Source: Photobacterium kishitanii (lineage in GTDB: Bacteria > Pseudomonadota > Gammaproteobacteria > Enterobacterales > Vibrionaceae). Taken from it: DNA of 64,000 nt. Position 1 is the stretch's first letter; every line of letters starts with the position of its first letter. The position numbers and the translations under genes were made by a program. The DNA lies in NCBI RefSeq assembly GCF_003026355.1, contig NZ_PYON01000008.1:159039-223038 (forward strand). Reading direction: 5' to 3'. The notes under the pieces are model-generated. The model ran no database searches, was not told the origin of the DNA, and was given only the letters and a program-made list of their open reading frames with translations. Positions 54,602 through 62,432 of this stretch are shown one piece after another.

Positions 54602-55002
54602 ATATCCAACCTTGAATTCATTTCCTACCGTACATTGATGCACCGCACTACTGCTTGTAATACGTTAAACCACACCAACACGTTGCTGCTTTGTTACAGT
54701 TATATCACGATTTTATATAGTGATACATCTTATACGCTTTTTTAACAATAAGGGATTAACGTGATCTTGGCGATCAAATCCATTGTTGTCATATAAATAA
54801 ACTAATACAAGTACAAATAAAAAATAATCATCTATAAATCATAAACCTGTGTATTTTATCTTTATATAAAATATCTTTTAATCTACCACTAAACATGAGT
54901 TAGCTTACCATTAAGCTCATAAAATCACGGTTTGAGTTTCACATTAACGTCATATAAACGTAATAACATATTTGCTTATCATTCAATTAATGGAGTAAAG
55001 CA
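54602..55002. other. Divergent intergenic region between ravA and pstS
   Basis: This 401-base stretch holds the presumed ravA promoter on the minus strand, a small inverted repeat TATCAC...GTGATA (54703-54725), and the PhoB-like site and -10 element of the pstS-like gene at its right end. No reading frame is called. Confidence 0.5.
54936..54964 (+). promoter_or_regulatory. Tandem PhoB-like site upstream of the PstS-like gene
   Basis: Three 7-base half-sites repeat every 11 bases with A/T spacers: GTTTCAC (54936), ACGTCAT (54947), ACGTAAT (54958). This is the Pho-box layout (7-4-7). A -10-like TATCAT at 54977-54982 follows at the proper distance, and the start codon of the PstS-like gene is 21 bases beyond that. 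Confidence 0.6.
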
Positions 55003-55824
55003 ATGCTAACCAAGGCAACTACTTTATGGGCACTATGTACAACACTTGCATTTAGCGCTCACGCTAATGATACCGTCACTGTTGCCGGTTCAACCTCTGT
55101 CAGCCATATTATGGACATTCTCGCTGAACACTATTCAGTACAACATCCTGATAGTAAAATTAATGTACAAGGCATTAGTTCATCAGCAGGTATCGTGGCG
55201 CTTCAAACTGGCACCGCTGAAATTGGTATGAGTTCGCGGATTATTAATGCTAATGAGCTTGATGAAAACTATGCCATTGTCCCCATAGCACATGACGGTA
55301 TTGCGCTAGTCGTTAATCCTACCAATCCAGTCAATAATATTACTCGCTCACAAGTCGATAACATTTATCATGGTGTCACAAGGAATTGGCAGCAGATAGG
55401 CGGTAATAATGAAAAAATCGCTGTTGTCAGTCGAGAAAACGCCTCTGGTTCACGTTTTTCATTTGAACACTTTATGAAACTGACTAAAAATGTATCGGGA
55501 TTTACGGTCTCAGACATAAACCCTGAAGTGCTGGTGGTCAGTACTAATGGGATGGTCAAAAGTCTTATTGCTCGTAACCAACAAGCTATTGGTTATTTAT
55601 CTTTTGGATCAGTTGATAATTCAATTAAACCGTTATCTTATGATGGCGTCATTCCCAGCCTAAATAACATTCGATCTGGTGAGTATAAAATCGCTCGTCC
55701 ATTTTTAATTATGTATAAAAAACAAGGCTTATCCGCGAATGCGGAACAGTTTATTAAATTTTTAAACTCAGATGATGCAAAAAAAATCATTAATGATAAT
55801 GGCTATATCGCAGAGCAATCATAA
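55003..55824 (+). CDS. PstS-like phosphate-binding protein
   Basis: A 273-residue periplasmic protein. The signal peptide MLTKATTLWALCTTLAFSAHA is followed by DTVTVAGSTSVSHIMDILAEHY, with SSSAGIVALQTGTAEIGMSSR and VSRENASGSRFSFEHF: the phosphate-pocket pattern of PstS (GSTS, SSR, SGSR). It stands alone, with no pstC/A/B next to it, so it is either a phosphate scavenger protein for a distant Pst system or a surface-acting variant. GGAG precedes the ATG. PhoB-like control is supported by the upstream site. Confidence 0.85.
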   Translation: MLTKATTLWALCTTLAFSAHANDTVTVAGSTSVSHIMDILAEHYSVQHPDSKINVQGISSSAGIVALQTGTAEIGMSSRIINANELDENYAIVPIAHDGIALVVNPTNPVNNITRSQVDNIYHGVTRNWQQIGGNNEKIAVVSRENASGSRFSFEHFMKLTKNVSGFTVSDINPEVLVVSTNGMVKSLIARNQQAIGYLSFGSVDNSIKPLSYDGVIPSLNNIRSGEYKIARPFLIMYKKQGLSANAEQFIKFLNSDDAKKIINDNGYIAEQS

Positions 55825-55848
55825 CGTTATTATGATTAGATAAAATAA

Positions 55849-55881
55849 AGGCTTTTAGTAAAGTAACCCTGCTAAAAGCCT
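55849..55881 (+). terminator. Terminator after the PstS-like gene
   Basis: AGGCTTTTAG (55849-55858) pairs perfectly with CTAAAAGCCT (55872-55881) over a 13-base loop. The T tract is weak. Confidence 0.6.
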
Positions 55882-55928
55882 ATTTGCATAACTTGTATTA
55901 TCAGTACTCTTTAAAATAACTCGAAACG

Positions 55929-56786
55929 TTATTTAACCACAGGGTACTTTTCATTTGCGCCCCATTCTGTCCATGACCCATCATAAACAGTGACGTTGTC
56001 ACGACCACTCACTTGTGCGGCTAATGCTAAAATACATGCCGTTACACCAGAACCACAACTAAATATAAGTCTTTGATCATTATTGCTTAATGCATCAAAC
56101 TTTTGCTTTAATTTAGCAACAGGTAGGAAATGACCATCAGTTAATAACTCGCCAAACGGCAAGCTTTTAGCATTTGGCATATGGCCGCTGCGCAATCCAA
56201 CACGTGGCTCTTTAACTGTAGCTAAAAAGCGCGCTGTCGGACGTGCATCTATTATTTGAATATGGCTATCATCCAATTTTTGACACAAGCTATCCGCATC
56301 AATAACCCAATCAGATCGGTATTTCGCACAAAAATCGCCTATGGTATTCACTGTAGGCAATCCAGTTTGTGTTGCATATCCCGCTGCTAACCAAGCAGGT
56401 AATCCACCATCAAGCACAGACACATTATCATGTCCCATTGCTTTAAACATCCACCACCCTCGCGGCGCTGAAAACATCCCTTGGCTATCATAAATAACCA
56501 CATGACTTGTATTATTCACGCCTAATTTTGATACTTCACGAGTGAATAAATCAGCAGATGGCAACATATGAGGTAAATCAGTATTCGGAGCCGCTATTTG
56601 GTGATTAAAATCGAAAAAGCGCGCTGTAGGTATACGAATATCAATAAATTCTTGTTGAGGATCACGGGGAACATCTGGCATAAATGCACTGGCATCTAAT
56701 ACGACAATCGATGCAGATAACATGGCATCAGATAATTGTTGATGGAGCCATGCAGCAGAAACGATATTATTAACAGGCGATATCAT
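55929..56786 (-). CDS. sseA: 3-mercaptopyruvate/thiosulfate sulfurtransferase
   Basis: A 285-residue tandem-rhodanese enzyme. The second domain carries the active-site loop CGSGVTAC, with C244 as persulfide carrier; this is the SseA-type loop for mercaptopyruvate. The first, inactive domain has VVIYDSQGMFSAPRGWWMFKAMGHDNVSVLDGGLPAW. It transfers sulfur to thiols or cyanide. AAGGA is 7 bases before the ATG. It lies 10 bases after the nucleotidyltransferase gene, in a three-gene minus-strand operon. Confidence 0.94.
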   Translation of the reverse strand: MISPVNNIVSAAWLHQQLSDAMLSASIVVLDASAFMPDVPRDPQQEFIDIRIPTARFFDFNHQIAAPNTDLPHMLPSADLFTREVSKLGVNNTSHVVIYDSQGMFSAPRGWWMFKAMGHDNVSVLDGGLPAWLAAGYATQTGLPTVNTIGDFCAKYRSDWVIDADSLCQKLDDSHIQIIDARPTARFLATVKEPRVGLRSGHMPNAKSLPFGELLTDGHFLPVAKLKQKFDALSNNDQRLIFSCGSGVTACILALAAQVSGRDNVTVYDGSWTEWGANEKYPVVK

Positions 56787-56796
56787 GAAACAGTCC

Positions 56797-57357
56797 TTAG
56801 GAATAATCCGCAGTCATAATCATTAACTTTGGCCACAATACCTGCCACTTTTTGTCTCGAATACGCTGTTGATAAACGGCAGGTCTTGGGTAATGAGGAT
56901 TGATGCTAACATGTAATGACCAGTTATGCTCTAACCCATATGCTGCAGTAAAAACTAAGCAATTATCCGCAGTTAACCGAACTCCTACGCAGGTGGGAAC
57001 TTCCACCCAGCGTGAGATAGCATCTGCACTATTTTGATAAGGCTGATGTTGGTGCTTAATGTGCATTCGAGCTTGATTTTTCACTTCCCAATTAAATTGT
57101 GGAAATTGCTGGCATAATAATGCTGCATAATGTGCTTCTGTTGCTAATGAACAGTCATTACGATCAAAATACACCACATCAATATCATTAAGCGGCGTCA
57201 TCGGTAAATCGTGTATGTGATCCCAAATAGCATTACGTACAAAACCCGCAGCAATAAACCAATCAGGAAGATTAAGCTCCCGCACTGCCCGTAAACAATC
57301 CATTCGAATAAGATCAGTTTCGATAACGACTGCTGTATCAGAGATTATATCAACCAT
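56797..57357 (-). CDS. Nucleotidyltransferase-fold protein (DUF925/COG3575 type)
   Basis: A 186-residue protein of the nucleotidyltransferase fold. WFIAAGFVRNAIWDHIHD has the G-x-x-R/N pattern of the family, and NDIDVVYFD provides the paired acidic metal ligands. WEVKNQARMHIKHQHQPYQNSADAISRWVEVPTCVGVRL is typical of the DUF925 group. Several starts are possible; I chose ATG at 57357 since AGGA lies about 10 bases upstream; longer starts at 57366 and GTG 57387 exist. The substrate is unknown. Confidence 0.8.
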   Translation of the reverse strand: MVDIISDTAVVIETDLIRMDCLRAVRELNLPDWFIAAGFVRNAIWDHIHDLPMTPLNDIDVVYFDRNDCSLATEAHYAALLCQQFPQFNWEVKNQARMHIKHQHQPYQNSADAISRWVEVPTCVGVRLTADNCLVFTAAYGLEHNWSLHVSINPHYPRPAVYQQRIRDKKWQVLWPKLMIMTADYS

Positions 57358-57388
57358 CGTATTCATATCCTTTATGGCTAATAACACA

Positions 57389-58234
57389 CTACAATGCGTT
57401 AACTTGCTGAATTAATACTGACATACCATCATCAGTCAAATCATTGTTCGTTGCCATTTGCATAATTTCACTGGCGTTGTAACGACGACCATCATAAACA
57501 ACAACAATACTGCTATCACCAGCTTGTAAAAAATGTGTTTCGCCATAAGGAGTATAACGCGTAGCACCAATACTGATCACGGCTTGGGTTGGATAGTGGC
57601 TTTGCTCTAGCAGTTGAGCAATATTTTCTGTAGGGTCTATATCTTGCTGATGATTCATTCGCTCAACGATCCAATCTAGCAATATGTCATGAAAGTAACT
57701 ATAACCAACAACGGCACTGTCTTCCCCATAGCGATGAGTTTCACCGTCTCGGCAATGAAAACTCGCGATACGATAACTATCTAAAATACCGCCTGGAGCA
57801 AAATTATCGATAGCAATAAGATGATCACTTATTCCTTTACTATTGACGCCCCAATTTTTCTTTTCACTGATCTTTTTTGCATGAGGTTTACGAATAGAAC
57901 AATCGTTATAGGCACCAAATTGTCGTGGAATCAACGCTGTTACTATTTTAGTCGTACCATCAGCACTCGTGCTATATATAACATCACAAATAAGAGCGAC
58001 TTCAGGCTCTATCTGAAGGTTATCAGCGTCGTTAGGTGGAATAATAACGGCTGATGATAACGGGTATACCGCTAGCGGCCCCGTCTCAATATTAGGTAAA
58101 TAAAAAGGAAAAATAGCCTTAGGCTGAGCCGTTTCTTTAACTTCAACAGCAATGAAGTCTGCAGCTTCACCAGCTTGTTCTAAATGCCCTGAAAAATTAC
58201 CCGCGACACCAAACCCAACATATTGATTAAACAA
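57389..58234 (-). CDS. DUF5718-like protein
   Basis: A 281-residue soluble protein. It begins MFNQYVGFGVAGNFSGHLEQAGEAADFIAVEV and resembles the DUF5718 group, which has a fumarylacetoacetase-like layout (EPEVALICDV with a later pattern of glycines and acids). Start codon is TTG at 58234, with GGGG 6 bases upstream; no ATG lies near the N-terminus. It is the first gene of a three-gene operon with the nucleotidyltransferase and SseA. The function is unknown, and the family call is tentative. Confidence 0.65.
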   Translation of the reverse strand: MFNQYVGFGVAGNFSGHLEQAGEAADFIAVEVKETAQPKAIFPFYLPNIETGPLAVYPLSSAVIIPPNDADNLQIEPEVALICDVIYSTSADGTTKIVTALIPRQFGAYNDCSIRKPHAKKISEKKNWGVNSKGISDHLIAIDNFAPGGILDSYRIASFHCRDGETHRYGEDSAVVGYSYFHDILLDWIVERMNHQQDIDPTENIAQLLEQSHYPTQAVISIGATRYTPYGETHFLQAGDSSIVVVYDGRRYNASEIMQMATNNDLTDDGMSVLIQQVNAL

Positions 58235-58429
58235 GACTTACCCCTAAATAAACAAAAAATGAAGTTATCATAACGACTAATTCTTCTATTTTCCGTTATC
58301 AAGTTAACAATTATTAGCACTAATTAATCAACATTCTTATTTTTGATTCAACCTTGATCACAATTTAACAGCTAAATAGCAATGTAATAACTACCCTTAA
58401 GAGTAGTAACACAGCAATAAGGGATTATT

Positions 58430-59542
58430 ATGCGGGTATATCATCCAAGAAGCGTCATGGGTCATTTTCTGTTATTAATTATCATCATCGCAAGCTACGC
58501 TAACTCTCAAGTATATGCTGCTCCTGCAATTCCTAAAGCAATTAATAGTAATCCTGCATCCCTCTATGCCCCATTATTATTACCATGGCAAGCGGCATTA
58601 ACATCATCTACTGTTACCGATGTCTACTGTGGTGCGGTGATTATTAATGAATATTGGCTAATAACAGCAGCCCACTGCAACCATGATTATATTCGTCATG
58701 TTATTGCGGGTGTATCTGTCATTCCGCAGCGACTAAATACCAAATATAAATTTACTATTACTCATAAAATAAACCATCCTAATTATGAACCCAAAAATTT
58801 TGCTAATGATATTGCACTTATTCGTGTAGATCGTTCTTTATTAGACGTTGCTCAGCCGATACTTATAGCTTCAATAAATGATCAACAAACAGCAAATAAT
58901 ATATTTGCTAATCATTGGGTAACACATCAAAATTCAAAGGCAAATCTCATTGCATCTGGTTGGGGAAAATCAAATACTGATGCCGTAATAGATTATCCTG
59001 CTCAATTACAATTAATAACTTTAGCGGGAATACCTGATAATCGCTGTAATGGTTTACTCGCAGATCATTCACATATTATTTGTGCAGACTCTAATATAGA
59101 TGGCCTTATTAAAGATGTTTGTAGTGGTGATTCTGGAGGGCCTTTAATTTGGCAAGATCCACAACATATTGCCAGTGATGATTTTGGTTTGCGTGTATTG
59201 GGAATTGCCAGTAATGGGGCTCGATGTGAAGATCGCTTAAATGATCCTACTCGTCAATACCAGCAACTTCATGGCCAATATACAGAATTAGCCCCTTTAA
59301 TCCCTTGGCTTGAATCTTATATTAAACAATATGACAACTTAGCTACTTTTTCGCTTTCTTTACACTACTCTCCCCAAAGTTACAAGTACGATCCATTTAC
59401 CCTCGCTGATGACTATCCTCAAGACCAAGATATTAAGTCATTATTAGTATCCACTCATTCTCCAACAGCAGGAAGTATACCGTTAACAACTTTCATTATG
59501 CTTATAGTGATTTATTTATTTCGAAAAAGAATCGATGTATGA
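58430..59542 (+). CDS. Trypsin-like serine protease with C-terminal sorting-type tail
   Basis: A 370-residue secreted S1-family protease. Signal sequence about 1-31 (LLLIIIIASYANSQVYAAP). The triad is complete: H82 in LITAAHC, D127 in FANDIALI and S235 in CSGDSGGP. The C-terminus is a tripartite tail: a small-residue segment PTAGSIP, a hydrophobic stretch TTFIMLIVIYLF, and basic RKR, comparable to the GlyGly-CTERM tails of Vibrio VesB-type proteases, though the GG pair is absent. It probably acts in the periplasm, at the surface or as an exported protease. Confidence 0.88.
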   Translation: MRVYHPRSVMGHFLLLIIIIASYANSQVYAAPAIPKAINSNPASLYAPLLLPWQAALTSSTVTDVYCGAVIINEYWLITAAHCNHDYIRHVIAGVSVIPQRLNTKYKFTITHKINHPNYEPKNFANDIALIRVDRSLLDVAQPILIASINDQQTANNIFANHWVTHQNSKANLIASGWGKSNTDAVIDYPAQLQLITLAGIPDNRCNGLLADHSHIICADSNIDGLIKDVCSGDSGGPLIWQDPQHIASDDFGLRVLGIASNGARCEDRLNDPTRQYQQLHGQYTELAPLIPWLESYIKQYDNLATFSLSLHYSPQSYKYDPFTLADDYPQDQDIKSLLVSTHSPTAGSIPLTTFIMLIVIYLFRKRIDV

Positions 59543-59654
59543 TAAATATTAACGAGTGACTATCTATTTATGGATAATAATATATACAATATTGCCATCA
59601 AACTATATTACGTAATAATAGACTTACATTGATATTTAGAATGGATATTATTAA

Positions 59655-60587
59655 ATGGATTTCTTTCCGATATTTCTAAAAGTAAATCATAAACAAATCT
59701 TAGTTGTTGGTGGTGGCGAAGTTGCTTGTCGAAAAGTTGACTTATTACTAAAAGCACATGCTAACGTTACAGTTGTATCACCGCAATTGCACCCACATTT
59801 ACAAATGTTACTTGCGCAACAATTAATTGTACATATTAATCAGCCTTATCAATCATCACAATTAGAAGGTGCAGATCAAGTATGGGCAACAACGGATTCA
59901 TCAACACTGAATCATCAAATTTACCATGATGCAAGTGCATTAAAAATTTGGACCAATGTTGTTGATGATCCAACATTTTGCGATTTTATTACGCCCTCGA
60001 TGATTGATCGCACACCAATCCAAGTTGCCATCTCAAGCGGCGGAGCATCGCCAGTCTTAGTGCGTTACTTACGAGAACGTTTAGAGACCTATTTACCACA
60101 AAATTTAAGCTTACTTGCTGCATTCTCCGGAAAACAACGTCAACGCATTAAACAACATTTCACAACCGTTGATGAACGACGTAAATTTTGGGAGCAATTC
60201 TTTCGCTTAACCGCCATAGAAACTGCACGTACTGAAGAAGAATTAGAAACAGCTTTTCAGAAACTATTAGCGAAGCAACATAATTGCAGTGGTAGTGTTT
60301 ATTTGATTGAAACAGGTCATGATCCCGAGTTATTAACGCTTAAAGCATTACGATTGATGCAGCAATCAGAATATGTTCTTTATCATGACGATGTTGCTGA
60401 TGTGTTTGTTGATTTATGTCGACGTGATGCTGATCGTGAGCGCTGTAATTACACTAATATTCAAACCCTAACAGAAAGCCTTGTAAAGCAAGGGATTCGT
60501 GTCTGTGTTCTAGCAACTAAAGATAATCATCGTCCAGGGCTTAAAAAATATTGCACTCATCATAATGGTATTTTTGTTCCAATTTAA
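59655..60587 (+). CDS. Precorrin-2 dehydrogenase/sirohydrochlorin ferrochelatase with relic methyltransferase domain
   Basis: A 310-residue siroheme enzyme. The N-terminal CysG/Met8 part is intact: NAD site VVGGGEVACRK (about 17-27) and AISSGGASPVLVRYLRERLE around residues 126-143. It oxidises precorrin-2 and inserts Fe2+ to make siroheme. Residues about 213-275 look like the beginning of a CysG methyltransferase domain (GSVYLIETGHDPELLTLKALRLMQQSEYVLY ... CRRDADRERC), but the SAM glycine motif is altered and the domain is cut to about a third. A separate CobA must then supply precorrin-2. Confidence 0.9.
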   Translation: MDFFPIFLKVNHKQILVVGGGEVACRKVDLLLKAHANVTVVSPQLHPHLQMLLAQQLIVHINQPYQSSQLEGADQVWATTDSSTLNHQIYHDASALKIWTNVVDDPTFCDFITPSMIDRTPIQVAISSGGASPVLVRYLRERLETYLPQNLSLLAAFSGKQRQRIKQHFTTVDERRKFWEQFFRLTAIETARTEEELETAFQKLLAKQHNCSGSVYLIETGHDPELLTLKALRLMQQSEYVLYHDDVADVFVDLCRRDADRERCNYTNIQTLTESLVKQGIRVCVLATKDNHRPGLKKYCTHHNGIFVPI

Positions 60588-60613
60588 AGCACGCAGCTTC
60601 TCTATGCCTAAAC

Positions 60614-60643
60614 AAAAACGCAGAGCCGATGCTCTGCGTTTTT
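60614..60643. terminator. Strong bidirectional terminator
   Basis: AAAAACGCAGAGC (60614-60626) pairs perfectly with GCTCTGCGTTTTT (60631-60643) around CGAT, a 13-bp stem. Confidence 0.9.
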
Positions 60644-60669
60644 ATTATCAATACTTATTAACTACTTAT

Positions 60670-61131
60670 TTACTCATAACGCGGTGACATTTTTGCATGT
60701 AACCATATACCCGTTGTTTTCATTAAATAACCAAAAATAACACCAACAATAAGAGATGGAATAACTAACTGCCAGTTACCAGCTGCTGCAAATGTTGCAC
60801 ACGAACCAATGAATGTTCCTGGAATAAAACTTAACCACCGCTTTTTAGCTTGAGCACACATCATAAATGCCACTAACGCAGTAATAATATAACCAACAAT
60901 TTCGAGGTTAATTACTGAAGACAATTTAATAATTACCATAGCCCAAAATACGCCACTAAGATTAGTCGCAATACTTAGCCCAACCCCTTTGATGCCATCT
61001 AGTTGCAAAGCAAAATATGTTGTACATCCCAAAAAGCCGCCCCAACTAAGTAAACCAAGAGAAACAGCAACCCACCCCCAGATCCCCGAAAGAATACCAG
61101 TAGTTAAGGCAATAGCGATAAGCAAAGACAT
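60670..61131 (-). CDS. ycdZ: YcdZ-like inner-membrane protein (DUF1097)
   Basis: A 153-residue membrane protein with five or so hydrophobic segments. It matches E. coli YcdZ: IALTTGILSGIWGWVAVSLGLLSWGGFLGCTTYFA and FIPGTFIGSCATFAAAGNWQLVIPSLIVGVIFGYLMK. The ATG at 61131 is chosen, with GGGA 6 bases upstream, and fits the E. coli start; the longer frame adds 20 residues. Function unknown. Confidence 0.9.
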   Translation of the reverse strand: MSLLIAIALTTGILSGIWGWVAVSLGLLSWGGFLGCTTYFALQLDGIKGVGLSIATNLSGVFWAMVIIKLSSVINLEIVGYIITALVAFMMCAQAKKRWLSFIPGTFIGSCATFAAAGNWQLVIPSLIVGVIFGYLMKTTGIWLHAKMSPRYE

Positions 61132-61370
61132 TATTGATCCCACGTCAATTTTTAACAATGCGTAGTCTATATGAAGCGAGGTCGCACTCAAAACGATTTA
61201 GATCACATATAGATAAATAAACTTACACTTAGTTACTATTATAAGAGACGTTCATCACACTGTTTTTTTATCGTTACAGTTACATAAACACAATAAAATC
61301 CAGATTAGAAATTGCGGTTATAGCAAACTGTGATAATTTATTCGCTCTATTTGTTTGACGGAGTGTCTTC

Positions 61371-62375
61371 ATGGGACCTTTAATGCTTGACGTTTCAAGC
61401 TATGAACTTGATGCAGAAGAACGTGAAATTATTCAACACCCAACAGTCGGTGGCATTATTTTCTTTGCTCGTAACTATGATAATCGTGATCAACTACGAG
61501 CGTTGATAAAAGATATTCGCCAAACAGCAAAGCGTCCATTGATTATTGGTGTCGATCAAGAAGGTGGTCGTGTTCAGCGTTTCAGAGAACAATTTACACT
61601 ACTTCCCCCGGCCAGAGCATTTGCCGAATCAAATAATGGTTTAGCACTAGCAACAACGGGGGGATGGCTAATGGCAGCTGAATTATTAGCAATGGATATT
61701 GATATCAGCTTTGCACCCGTTTTAGATTTAGGCTTTGATTGTAAAGCGATTGGTGATCGCGCTTTTTCAGATAACCCAGCAGAAGTTATTCGTTATGCCT
61801 CTGCCTTTATTGATGGAATGACAACAGCAGGCATGGCTGCAACAGGTAAACATTTCCCTGGACATGGTGGTGTCATTGCCGACTCCCACCTAGAAACACC
61901 GTATGATTCACGCGATAATATCAAGCAGTATGATATGACTGTATTCAGTCATTTAATCAGCAAAAATAAGTTACAAGGGATCATGCCAGCCCACGTCGTG
62001 TTTGATGCTTATGACGAACGTCCTGCAAGTGGCTCTGAATATTGGCTTAAACAAGTACTTCGTCAGGATTTAGGTTTCAACGGCGTTATCTTTTCTGATG
62101 ATTTAAATATGAAAGGCGCTGACGTATTAGGTAATTACAGTGAACGTGCAGTAGCAGCTCAACAATCAGGCTGTGATATGGTGATGTTATGTAATAATCG
62201 TGCAGGTGCTATACAAGCACTTGATGGATTACCACAAACGCAAGTGCCTATTCTCAATACCCTACTCAAGCAACCAACACCTGAATTCAATGTATTAATG
62301 CAAACTCGTGAATGGAAACAAGCACAACAAACTATTTCAGGTTTAGTTGATAAATGGAATAACAAAACTAATTAA
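61371..62375 (+). CDS. nagZ: Beta-N-acetylhexosaminidase NagZ
   Basis: A 334-residue family 3 glycosidase. GKHFPGHG (159-166) carries the His of the acid/base region, and D244 in FSDDLNMKG is the nucleophile. VDQEGGRVQRFR is the substrate-binding stretch. NagZ cleaves GlcNAc from anhydro-muropeptides in the cytoplasm during peptidoglycan recycling. GGAG lies 7 bases before the ATG. It converges on the EAL gene. Confidence 0.95.
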   Translation: MGPLMLDVSSYELDAEEREIIQHPTVGGIIFFARNYDNRDQLRALIKDIRQTAKRPLIIGVDQEGGRVQRFREQFTLLPPARAFAESNNGLALATTGGWLMAAELLAMDIDISFAPVLDLGFDCKAIGDRAFSDNPAEVIRYASAFIDGMTTAGMAATGKHFPGHGGVIADSHLETPYDSRDNIKQYDMTVFSHLISKNKLQGIMPAHVVFDAYDERPASGSEYWLKQVLRQDLGFNGVIFSDDLNMKGADVLGNYSERAVAAQQSGCDMVMLCNNRAGAIQALDGLPQTQVPILNTLLKQPTPEFNVLMQTREWKQAQQTISGLVDKWNNKTN

Positions 62376-62432
62376 TTGCTTCTCCCCATAACCGCGCCTT
62401 ATTCTACATTTTGTTTGTTGAGTAAGGTGCCG

